DNA from: Paragorgia papillata
Lineage: Eukaryota; Cnidaria; Anthozoa; Scleralcyonacea; Coralliidae
Reading direction: 5' to 3'
Length of the DNA stretch: 64,000 nt
NCBI GenBank assembly: GCA_035771165.1
Contig: JAWNZC010000337.1
Coordinates: forward strand, 5,896,001-5,960,000
Shown here piece after piece: positions 55,665 to 64,000 of this stretch. A program made the translations under genes and the position numbers. Every line of letters starts with the position of its first letter. Positions within the stretch are counted from its first letter, which is position 1. The notes beneath the pieces are model-generated. The model was not told the origin of the DNA, made no database searches, and saw nothing but the letters and a program-made list of their open reading frames with translations.

Positions 55665-55747
55665 ACGTGGTCAAAACAAGTCCACCAACAGTGCAGCAAG
55701 GCAAACAAGCTATTAGGCTTTGTCCGCAGATCCTCGCGGGACATAAT

Positions 55748-56712
55748 ATACACTTGTTGACTGGCGCCGAGGGAAACATCGAGTTTAGGGACCCGAAGGC
55801 TTCAATGTCACCCGAGGGCTTTAGTCCGAGGGTGACATTGAAGCCTGAGGGACCGTAAAACTCGATGTTTCTCGAGGCAAAAGTTACGATGCGAGCAGAG
55901 CCTTCTTTTCCTTATTTCTTCGCTGAGAGAGAGGAAGAAAAGTAGGCTCTGCTGTATTCGTGACTGGTTTCATTGCGCATGCATGTCAGTTGCTTGGTTA
56001 CAATCTCGAACCAGGTCCCAATCAGAGCAGAAAACAAAACGAGAACCGATTAAACGGGTCTTAAACGGGTTACTTCGTCCTAAATCTTGGACGAAGCCAA
56101 ACACGAATACAGCAGAGCCTACTTTTCTTGCTCTCTCTCAGCGAAGAAATAAGGAAAAGAAGGCTCTGTTCGCAGGGTAGGCAAAAGTCAACAAGCGTTT
56201 TGTTATATACCAATGACTTTTATAATACAAAATACCAAAACACTTCGAAACTTGTAAAAGGCAAAAAGACTTACCAAAACACTTTGACTTTGTCTTCGTA
56301 TTTCAATTCAACTGAACAAATACACCAGACTCAACAAGTACAAAGAACAGCTTTAATTTATCCAGATTTTCTTCAGACCTTCTTTGAAGATATGTATAGA
56401 TATTCTTTCCTTTGGAAAATGGACTATTTCGTACCAAACAAGCTCGAAACAGCTCTTGTTTTCAAAATGTTCCGAAAAGTCCAAAGTTCTTGATCTGATG
56501 CAATAATCATTGTGTATTCACGTGAACAACGCATGATTAAAGCTGACGTCAGAGGGAAACATTGCACTGTTTCCTTTTTCGTTGTTGACGTCAGAGGGAA
56601 ACAGTGCAATGTTTCCCTCGGCAGAAAGAAACATTGAGTTTGTTGAACAACACGTGACCATGATTTGACCAATAGGATTTCATCTTTCGCAAACGAAAGT
56701 CTTTGCTATATA
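55748..56712. mobile_element. Large hairpin-type MITE inserted in the LINE
   Basis: The LINE protein breaks after RRSSRDI and resumes with TKNIGTRRALY near 56715. The inserted DNA has hairpins GGCTTCAATGTCACCCGAGG / complement and AAACATCGAGTTT / AAACTCGATGTTT, and near the right end GACGTCAGAGGGAAACA twice in opposite orientation. Confidence 0.75.
55890..56178. mobile_element. Third-level MITE with ~72-bp arms
   Basis: CGAGCAGAGCCTTCTTTTCC and GGAAAAGAAGGCTCTGTTCG are its outer ends. The arms continue through TTCTTCGCTGAGAGAGA and the TAGGCTCTGCTGTATTCGTG word and complement. It lies inside the MITE at 55748-56712. Confidence 0.85.
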
Positions 56713-57099
56713 ACAAAGAACATTGGTACACGTCGAGCTCTGTATCTGGCCCTTGTTCGATCGCACCTGGGTTACGCAACCCAGGTATGGGCTCCACAAT
56801 CTATCGAGCTGATAAAACGTGTGGAACGAGTACAGAGACGGGCTACTAAGTATATTTTGAAGTTACCCTTCCTGACAGAAATATCATATATTGAGAGGCT
56901 TAAACAATGCAATCTCCTACCAGTTACTTATTGGCACGAGCTTATGGATTTGATCTTCTTTTATAAGGCTAACTAATTGTATTCCGGGCCCACAGTAATT
57001 GGTAATAACTGTTGTGGTTACCCCGCCTACTTTCATTATTGTTGATATGTATATATATATATATATATATATAAAATTCATTAATAATTCATGAGGAAA

Positions 57100-57380
57100 A
57101 CACAAAGAAAAATCATGAGCGTATCGGATCTATATATGTGATATAGACTCGCTCTAAGTTTCTCGCCGGTTTTTAACGGCTGAGATAAGCTTAATTTTCA
57201 AAATTACTACGCCAATGAACGTATGAAGTGATTCTTTTTAGAAGCCATTTAAAAACCTTGCAGTACGGGCTTTATCGGCTCTAAAACACTCGGCTATCGC
57301 CTCGTGTTTTATATCCGATAAAGCCCTCCTGCGCGGTTTATAAATATTACTTATCAAATTCATTAATAATTCATGAAGAA
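57100..57380. repeat. Hairpin repeat related to 8690-8965
   Basis: Reverse-orientation copy with GGGCTTTATCGG / CCGATAAAGCCC and GTTTTATATCCGATAAAGCC then CTCCTGCGCGGTTTATAAAT. Confidence 0.65.
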
Positions 57381-57583
57381 AATTCAAAAGAAATGAATGT
57401 TTAATCAGCATCTTTAACTACGTAAATGATGGTTATGTAAGCTCACTGTGTATTTCGGCAATATACAACTGCAACTTTTAATACATTTTCGAGATTATAA
57501 ATATTGATAAAATATTAATTTCGTTAGATCTTTCTTATTAGATTATGAATGAATTTGATAAATAATATCTATAAAACCACCAT

Positions 57584-57803
57584 TTATTTTGAAAAACTAT
57601 CTAAAACAAATTCTGTTTTTAAAACTTTGTCTCGTTCCAAACTTTGAGCCAACGAACCCAGTTCTTCTAAACACCATACTTCTACTATTGAGATCACAAA
57701 TTCACCATCAGGATTGCTTGATAGTGACTCATTTTCAAATGTGCTACATCTCTCGCTCCTGCCCCGAGTTAGGTCTTCCTCAATGCTTAAACCCCATCCG
57801 CCA
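57584..57803 (-). CDS. TLDc gene last exon
   Basis: Encodes GWGLSIEEDLTRGRSERCST, FENESLSSNPDGEFVISIV and EVWCLEELG, then a short tail to TAA at 57584-57586. Acceptor CTTACTTTAG|. An AATAAA overlaps the stop codon. Confidence 0.9.
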
Positions 57804-60800
57804 CTAAAGTAAGAAAAGAAAATGTTTTACTTTTTCCGGTCCGTACACCAACAAAGATATGCTTTCTGATCGATTTATGACTTGACTACCGGAACAGTAC
57901 CGCTGAATGATCTCTAAAAGAAGACTGGTCACGAACAATGAATAAAGTGATGAGAATATAAAAGAAAAATTTCGGACTTAGCTTTGAAGAAGGAATTAAT
58001 ACATATACAATTAAACCACCTCAAACATTTGAAAATAATTACAGTCAAAATGGAAATACCTTCCCACTTCCGCTTCTGTAGTTTCTGCATGTGGCCGCTA
58101 CTGAAGCGCGAGGGAAGTCTAGCGACAAAAGTCGCCAATTCTTGATGTATATTCGTCTGTATAGTGTTGGTATCGATTTGGGATAAACATCTATTGTATT
58201 ATGATTAAATGCCATTTATTATATAAAATAGAGTGTTTTATGTAATATTTAAAACACGAGCATGAGTGTTTTATCAGATTTAAAACCACGAGGGCGCAGC
58301 CCGAGTGTTTTAGATCTGATAAAACACGTGATGCGAGTGTTTTGAATGGCTTCAAAAACGATTCGTTATTGGATGTTATGTTCATTAGTATTCTTTATAT
58401 AAAATTGTACGTTCATTAGTATTCTTTATATAAAATTGTATGTTCACTAGTATTCTTTCTGACGTCAAGAAGTTTTATCAGGTATAAAACCACGGACATG
58501 GTACTGATTTCCTTTGTGTTTTCCTCATGAATTATTAATGAGTTTTTGAATGATTTTTCCACCACTAATAAAAGTGATAATCTCACATGTGCGATAATTT
58601 ATGATAATCGCACATGTGACGATTATCGCTGAATCAGCATTATAGTTTAATGCTATTTTTGCAAGGCAATTGGTGGCTTTCACGTGACGTCACGGCGGCC
58701 ATATTTGTGCCCCAAAACAATAAAACGGCGGCCATATTTGTGTCCTAAATGAATCCCATTGGGATTTAGCTCTATTCTTATTCACAAATTTCCTATTGTT
58801 TTAGCAATCCAATATGGCTGTCGGTCACGTGGGTGAAACCCAAGAATAGGACAATTTTTTTATATAATAAACAGAACACCTTCGCGAACGAGTGAGATAT
58901 CCTGTTCAACACGAGAAATAGATTTCATATTTCCAAGCATCCATGTATTATTCTCTATTTAAAGCTAAATTATACTATTTACGTACAGTTTTCAACAAAA
59001 CATTTTTCAGGCTTTGGTAGGGGCTACAGAAATACAGTAACACGCAACGAACTACAGAAGAAGTAGGAAAGTTACCATTTTGACTGTAAAATGCTTAAAT
59101 AAGTACCAATCTTGTCCAGCATTTCTATTGATGATGTTAACTGTTCTTTCACTAAAATTACTTTACCTAATAAATGTTTTCATGAGACAGTCCTAAACCA
59201 CCAGGCAGTACTGTAACAGCAGCATTAATATGTTCGGCATGCTGATGAGTTCTCATGCTGAATGTGTTGTATTTTAACTGGTTTTTATGACATTTTATCA
59301 CTTTCACTGTTCCTAAAAATCACCCTTCAGAATGCAGGAAATGGCATTTCCAAAACTCTAAATTTCAGAACTTCTTCCCAGAAGACTCCCTTTTAGTGAA
59401 TGCCGCCACTCCCCACGCCCGCAACCCCCCACCCCACGAGACAATTCTTAAACATATCCCTACGTCAGAGTCAAAAATAAAGCTCGTAAAATGTCGATAG
59501 ATCATAGATCACACTCGAGACAGAATGCTCAATGCTGCATGGCTTATTGGTTGTAAAAAGCGAGAAAAAAAGAAACATGACGAGAACAAAATCCGTAACG
59601 ATATTTCACACATGCAGTTGGTCCCTTAGTAATGGCGGGTTCTGCCTTCATTTTCCAAACAATAGTTGCTCTATCCAGTCTTCTTTCAGAAATCAGTATT
59701 TCTTTTTCGCGCCTTTCTATTGTCAGAATTGAATACATTTATAATTAATTCTAGTCAGGATCGAGTTCATAAGGCAAAAAACAAAGAAGTCATTTCACGC
59801 GAAATTAATCGCTAATTGGAAATCCGACTTTACACTGCGCAAGGAAAAAGCAGAAACCTTATAGGACATGTTTACATAAGGGACGGAGTCTTAAGTGGGA
59901 ACATATAATAAGTCAAAAAAATAATTACTTCTAAATAAAAGTCCCCTTCGTGTCACGTTTGAAAAGGCTACTAGTTTTACAATATCTGCTCTCGTTTTTG
60001 AGAAATAACGTTATCATTCTCGTATTTTACGCCACCATTGTGCGTTTGTAGAACGGCTCAATTATAATGTACAGCGAAATTTTATTTTCAATTTTAACGT
60101 CATATCAGGTCAAAATTGAAAAGAAACTTCCGCTTAAATCAAAATTGAGCCTTCTACAAACTTACATGAAAAACGGTAAAATACTTTTTGATATATTCTG
60201 GTGACAAACAAACAAATAAACAAACAAACAAACAAACAAACAAACAAACAAACAAGCAAGCAAGCAAACAAACAAACAAATGGAGGTGAAAACATAATGA
60301 GGTAATGAACGTAAACCATAGATATAGGAGGTATATAGATTGCGGACGCACAATAGGATCGCTGTTTCGATAATGTCCTCACTGTGGAGCTCCAAAATGG
60401 CGGCTCAATCGGGCAAAACCAAGATGGCGCTTTGACCAAGTTGGCAAAAGCCAAGAGGGAGCTTTTTTGAGAAAATTACTGCTTTGAATTAACAGAAAAG
60501 AAGAATACATTCAACAAAACAGAAGTGTTTTTGATAGTTTTGGTTGGCAATTAAAGCCATTCACCAGAGTTATGACGAGTCGTGGGGCAGTGTTTTGCTG
60601 AATTTAGCAATCTACGTCAACAATAAACAAAAGTAACTGAACAAAAGTATTTCTACAATACACTCAGGTTATCTTAAGGGAATTTGCTAAAAAAACGAGT
60701 GAAATAAAAGCAAGAAGTTCCATCGCTTAAAATATATCGATTAATCAATACAAAATTTGGACATTACGAATTGAACATACTGATGTTGTTGAGTTTCTCG

Positions 60801-63800
60801 ACAGGCTTGAAACAATTCTTTACAGTTGGTTTTTCTTGAGAGTCACTCAAAGTCACTTGTCCTCGAGCTTTTGCTCGGTTGTGCCGCCATCTTGGATCCC
60901 CCATAGTGGGCCCGTCGCCCGTCTCCAATAGAGTCGGCAATCTATACCTATATCTATGACGTAAACACATATGCAATATGTCAACAACACTCACCCTCCC
61001 CCAACAACAATCCTCTGTTCATCTGCAAGCATATAAAATGTTGGTGCCTGTAAGTGGTTTGATTTCAAACCACTCCAAGTGTACCTCTTAAAATTTGGAG
61101 TAAAATGAAAAAGAAAGGTCTCTCCGTTCCCAAAAAAGCTATTTCTGTGTTCGAAGCGGTCCTTCCATGGCGAAGTAACAAAGGCACCGAGAATCTGTAG
61201 GGAGAAACACAACATTAAGTATATACTCGGATGACTAGTAAGTTACGTTAAGTGATTGTATATAGGTACGGATTAAGAAGACAAGAGTGATCTCATCAAT
61301 AGCCATCGTATCGGATGGAAGGGATAGTCGTGACGCAAAGTCGGATTGAATGTCTTGAAGTTCGGGCGAATGAAAAAGTTAAAGTATAAACGTCTTGAGA
61401 ACCAGGGACGTGGCGAAGGAATCACGATTGGGGGAGGGGGGGGAGGGGGTTGTCATATGATAATTGTCAACTTTTTGCAATCAGCGACAGTGCAAAAAAG
61501 ACGAGAATTGATCGAAAAACTTGTAATGTATAAATGTGTATTTAGGAGCTGGGCAAAACAAGAGAAGACAAGACAAGACAGAAAGATTATATTTTTATGA
61601 AAACAATCAAAAGTCAAATTCTGAAAGTGTTCTGAATGTTAATCTAAAAGTAACCAATAAAGCGGAAAACATGTTTAACAATTACAGTGGTAATCAGCAG
61701 CAGCAATTCCTCGTTTGACCAACTATTTGATATTTAGAATTATTGGGGGGGGGGGGGTCGCACCCCCCACCCCTCCACACACACACAGTCGCCACGCCCG
61801 CCACGCCCCTGTTGAGAACCCATATTACTAACCAGACAAAGTGCTAAAAAGCGGTGCCCAACACCGCTGCCAAACGTTTGCGCATGCGTGAATTCGCTAG
61901 AGTAAACATTGCAAGAGAAGTGGGAACTAGCCGTGGCAACAACAACCAGACAGTGAAGAGTAAGAAAGACTCGACTATTCATTTGTGTTTTACAAAAGGG
62001 TAAAGAAAATTACGAAGGGGTAATTTCAGAATATGTTACTATAGTGACAAAGAAGCCATACCTACCTTATTTTTTTGGTAATATGCTTATAATTTTAACT
62101 TTTGTGTCGGACTCTCGGACCAGTCCAAATATTTCAGTGTTTTCCCGCTCTTTTTCTGAGGATGGGCTCGGACGTTGCGCATGCGCAAAACGTTTGGCAG
62201 CGGTGTTGCGGTGCCCTGTTTGGCGTCAAAACGTCGCTTGAATTCTCGTTCCCAAAGCCCAACGTTTCTGTGTCCGTAGCTTACGGGTGCCATGGCCTAG
62301 CATACCGATTTCGTCAAACACCCAGAATATAAAGCTACCAAACAAGTCGTCAGGGCAGTGACTAGGCAGTGACTGGCTGGCTTGCCAGAGCACCGTCGCG
62401 TATAAAGCTGCCTGTCAGGGCACTGCAATTTTGTGCAATTGTGTTTACCTGCCGAACACTTCGCTTCACGGAGATTGTAAAAAAAACGCCAAAATCCCTC
62501 CTTCCAATGACATCCAAACTGACAATTCCAAAAAAATATCGCTCATTCTCAATGCGACAAGGCCAGAGACATGCTAGTGGCTAGTTCGTCAATAAACTTT
62601 ATAATCTTCCTCGTAATGTTTGTGCAGAACCACACAAACACGTCAAGACGTGTTTGTGTGGTTCTGCACAAACATTACGAGGAAGATTATAAAGTTTATT
62701 GACGAACTAGCCACTAGCATGTCAAGGTACCACATTTGTATCTATACCTGCGGAATGCTCAATGCTTTTCTTCACAAACGCGTCGTCAATAAGGCGCCAA
62801 AAACGTTGGCGTCAAAAGCATCGCTTGTATTCTCGTTCCCAGAGCCCACGTTTCTGTGTCCGTGGCTTACACTCGTAAGCACAAAAAGGTGACACCCAGA
62901 ATACAAATTGACCTAACGTGTCAGCCGTTCAGCGGCAACTCGTCAGGGCACCGCAATATGTTTGTACCTTATCCTCTTCATTAACTGGTACATATAATTG
63001 CCTAAATGATAGATACGGCTCACCTGTTGCACAGCTCAAATATTGCTTAGGCAAAAGCAATATCACGTTATCAAAACTTACTTCATTATCAATGGTTTTT
63101 ACGAGTAAAACTGTATACTGTTCTCTTTCACACATGCGATATAATGTCTTTAAGCTAAAAGAAAATGTATTGAGCTTATAAATAAAAATAAATAAATAAA
63201 TAATATCATGCATAAAAGAAGACATCAAATTACAAAAAAATAGTATTTTTTTCAAATTCATAATGAAACAAAAAAAAAACCAACACAAAAACACATGAGA
63301 CACGTGTAGTTAATGTATTGTTGAAAAGGACTGTTTGTGTTTGTGTTAGTCGTAGTAATTGTTTATACAAAAATATTGGTCCTAGTTTATGTTGAAAGAA
63401 AAGTATTCCTTCCAAAAGTCATGTCCTTGCCTTACTAGAATTCATTTCTTGTTTTACTCTTACCTTGTTCCATGAACCTGAGTAGAAAATATACAAGACA
63501 ATTTACATAATTGTCGCAGTCTTCTAGGCAGAACAGAGAACAGTTCCTGTATCTAAACAATAAAACATTGATTGCGCTCAGCCACAGTTGAAGAGAAAAC
63601 ACTATATGAATACACAGCGTCTTGTAAGCTCTTGTATATGTCGAAATAGTGTTGAAACACCCGACCTGTGGGTCTCTCATTACAAATATGAAACTTTCTG
63701 GTGCTTTCTATAATTGTATGGAACACGGCACTAGTCTTTTTCTTAAACAGAGCATATATCGCAATAACACTTTTACGTTGATGTTGAGAAGAATCCAGAA

Positions 63801-64000
63801 ACGAGGTTCTAAACATGTCCCTCTACTTTCTTCCACGATATTTAATTCAGCAATTACCTGCGACTCTGATAAGAGATCCGAGCCCTCCACGGGACCCCGA
63901 AAGATCGTTTCCTGTTCAATTTCTGGTAGCTCTAAGTTTCCTTGTCTTAACAGATCAACATTTTTTTGCCTTAATTGTGAAATAATTTGTCTTGATACTC
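57584..64000 (-). CDS. TLDc-domain protein, C-terminal five exons (5' end off window)
   Basis: Exons on the minus strand are 63858-64000 (partial), 63464-63552, 63082-63154, 60995-61194 and 57584-57803, with matching phases and GT-AG sites. About 240 residues are visible. A short Glu/Gln/Leu-rich lead ends GPVEGSDLLSESQ, then comes a complete TLDc domain: IQELFSVLPRRLRQLC, FSTQVHGTSLKTLYRMC, YTVLLVKTIDNEILGAF, SFFGNGETFLFHFTPNFKRY, ADEQRIVVGGGGGWGLSIEE, LTRGRSERCSTFENESLSS and VISIVEVWCLEELG. The LSxLPxR, HGTSLxTLY, GAF, GxGETFLF, GGG and TFxN landmarks are all present. TLDc proteins include OXR1, NCOA7, MEAK7 and TBC1D24; many bind the V-ATPase or protect from oxidative stress. The VVGGGGG form resembles the TBC1D24 branch, but the N-terminus that would decide this is not in view. 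Confidence 0.9.
58040..59088. mobile_element. MITE 'CAGTCAAAATGG' family, split by another element
   Basis: TACAGTCAAAATGGAAATAC starts it and CCATTTTGACTGTA ends it. Compared with 32020-32322 the sequence breaks near 58205 and resumes near 58960. The inserted part has TTATTATATAAAATAGAGTG, a GATCTGATAAAACACG hairpin and ends TTTTATATAATAAAC near 58871. Confidence 0.78.
59540..59710. repeat. Partial copy of the repeat at 46690
   Basis: Shares AGTTGGTCCCTTAGTAATGG and CAAACAATAGTTGCT in reverse orientation relative to 46740-46800. Confidence 0.65.
60203..60281 (+). repeat. (AAAC)n microsatellite with an AAGC tract
   Basis: Repeated ACAA units, with three AAGC units in the middle, within the long TLDc intron. 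Confidence 0.9.
60995..61194 (-). CDS. TLDc gene exon (200 nt)
   Basis: Encodes ILGAFVTSPWKDRFEHRNS, FFGNGETFLFHFTPNFKRYT and a final ADEQRIVVGGG, the most conserved part of the domain. Acceptor CCCTACAG|, donor GGAGG|GTGAGT. Confidence 0.93.
61403..61811. mobile_element. hAT-type MITE (409 bp) with exact 8-bp target duplication
   Basis: The ends CAGGGACGTGGCG and, reversed, CAGGGGCGTGGCG are inverted. TTGAGAAC lies on both sides (61395-61402, 61812-61819). G-runs occur inside both ends. It lies in the TLDc gene intron. Confidence 0.88.
61850..62400. repeat. Dispersed repeat related to 41310-41730, with inverted internal pair
   Basis: 'ACCGCTGCCAAACGTTTGCG' (61862) and its complement CGCAAAACGTTTGGCAGCGG (62183) form arms. 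The right part has TGGCGTCAAAACGTCGCTTG and CTCGTTCCCAAAGCCCAACG. Confidence 0.7.
62570..62721. repeat. Perfect palindrome, 75-bp arms, 2-bp spacer
   Basis: The left arm CATGCTAGTGGCTAGTTCGT .. CACGTC (62570-62644) is matched without a mismatch by 62647-62721, with AA between. No gene or transposon ends were recognised at its borders. Confidence 0.93.
62780..62960. repeat. Third copy of the 41310/61850 repeat family
   Basis: Contains TTGGCGTCAAAAGCATCGCT, ATTCTCGTTCCCAGAGCCCA and a GTCAGGGCACCGCAAT end. Confidence 0.68.
63082..63154 (-). CDS. TLDc gene exon (73 nt)
   Basis: Encodes (S)LKTLYRMCEREQYTVLLV then KTIDNE. Acceptor TTCTTTTAG|, donor AATGAA|GTAAGT, ending in phase 0. Confidence 0.9.
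63464..63552 (-). CDS. TLDc gene exon (89 nt)
   Basis: Encodes IQELFSVLPRRLRQLCKLSC then IFSTQVHGT, the first TLDc block. Acceptor TTGTTTAG|, donor ACAAG|GTAAGA, ending in phase 2. Confidence 0.87.
63858..64000 (-). CDS. TLDc gene exon (partial, runs off the window)
   Basis: Encodes SRQIISQLRQKNVDLLRQGN, LELPEIEQETIFRGPVEGSD and LLSESQ, ending in phase 0 at TCGCAG|GTAATT. The helical lead precedes the domain start SDLLS. Confidence 0.82.

Larger units (their letters stand above)
54300..57060 (+). mobile_element. L2/CR1-like LINE interrupted by nested MITEs
   Basis: The order on the plus strand is: KTSLPWMTGEIIH (near 54313), RT segments ASGFDGISARLLRE, LPPLIISKVLERC, DIIYLDLSKAFDKVNH (motif A), FVNDLPGS, NSLSLWSESSALQFN, ANKLLGFVRRSSRD. 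Then, past an insertion, come TRRALYLALVRSHLGYATQV, LPVTYWHELMDLIFFYK and a 3' UTR with GGGCCCACAGTAATTGG. The YADD segment between FVNDLP and NSLSLW is missing. Frameshifts throughout. Confidence 0.85.
57804..60994 (-). other. Long intron of the TLDc gene, repeat-filled
   Basis: Contains the MITE 58040-59088 with an inner insertion, a repeat copy at 59540-59710 and an (AAAC)n array at 60203-60281. No other coding exon was found; 60995 joins 57803 in frame. Confidence 0.7.

Noticed and set aside
60134..60454. Cys/Leu/Phe/Val-rich minus-strand frames
   Set aside because: They are translations of the (AAAC)n microsatellite.
63553..63816. Open frame in the TLDc intron (VFQHYFDIYKSLQD)
   Set aside because: The TLDc chain is complete using 63464-63552 and 63858-64000, and this frame has no match to the domain.

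Overview
This is a eukaryotic window: AT-rich DNA with small exons, GT-AG introns and dense repeats. The gene content and repeat types suggest an anthozoan cnidarian, probably a stony coral or sea anemone. That assignment is an inference from an AMT-type ammonium transporter, 5S-rRNA/tRNA-like SINEs with the 'GCGCGCTGCCTCTCACC' type head, Penelope-like elements and many hAT, Tigger and hairpin MITEs. No prokaryotic, CRISPR or viral system was seen.

Three host genes can be assembled by hand, with exon phases that agree at every junction. (1) An AMT-family ammonium transporter on the minus strand, five coding exons between 11012 and 3482, about 520 aa, carrying both pore histidines. (2) A DUSP11/PIR1-type RNA 5'-phosphatase on the plus strand, ten coding exons between 31061 and 49336, about 436 aa. 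Its HCxxxxxR loop is present, but an Ala follows the catalytic Arg where the family has Thr. Its last exon encodes a long Arg/Asp/Gln repeat tail. (3) The C-terminal part of a TLDc-domain protein on the minus strand, five exons from the right edge to 57584, running off the window at its 5' end. A degraded RecQ-like helicase gene (26949-28340, plus strand) is a pseudogene with a damaged Walker A motif.

Most of the rest is transposon-derived. At 1-2750 and 21363-23330 lie two decayed RTE-like LINEs. L2/CR1-like LINE pieces lie at 5330-6245, 14448-14930 and 54300-57060. A Penelope-like element fragment (51230-52050) has a hammerhead ribozyme core upstream of it on the same strand (52693-52735). 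Two Tigger/pogo derivatives keep only the transposase C-terminus. Three hAT-type elements have exact 8-bp target duplications and a fourth has a 7/8 match. A TTAA-flanked piggyBac-like MITE, a TAA-flanked Harbinger-like MITE and many foldback elements are also present. Nested insertions are common: a hAT carrying a LINE tail inside a MITE, a MITE inside a MITE inside a LINE, and a hAT inside a minisatellite. The introns of all three genes are made largely of these repeats.

The three genes share no obvious pathway: membrane ammonium transport, RNA 5'-end processing, and a TLDc protein. The most unusual items are the Ala in the phosphatase loop, the hammerhead ribozyme, a perfect 75-bp-arm palindrome at 62570-62721, three repeat copies of one motif just upstream of the phosphatase start codon, and a recurring class of hairpin-capped elements ending in TTTATTATATGGC-like sequence.
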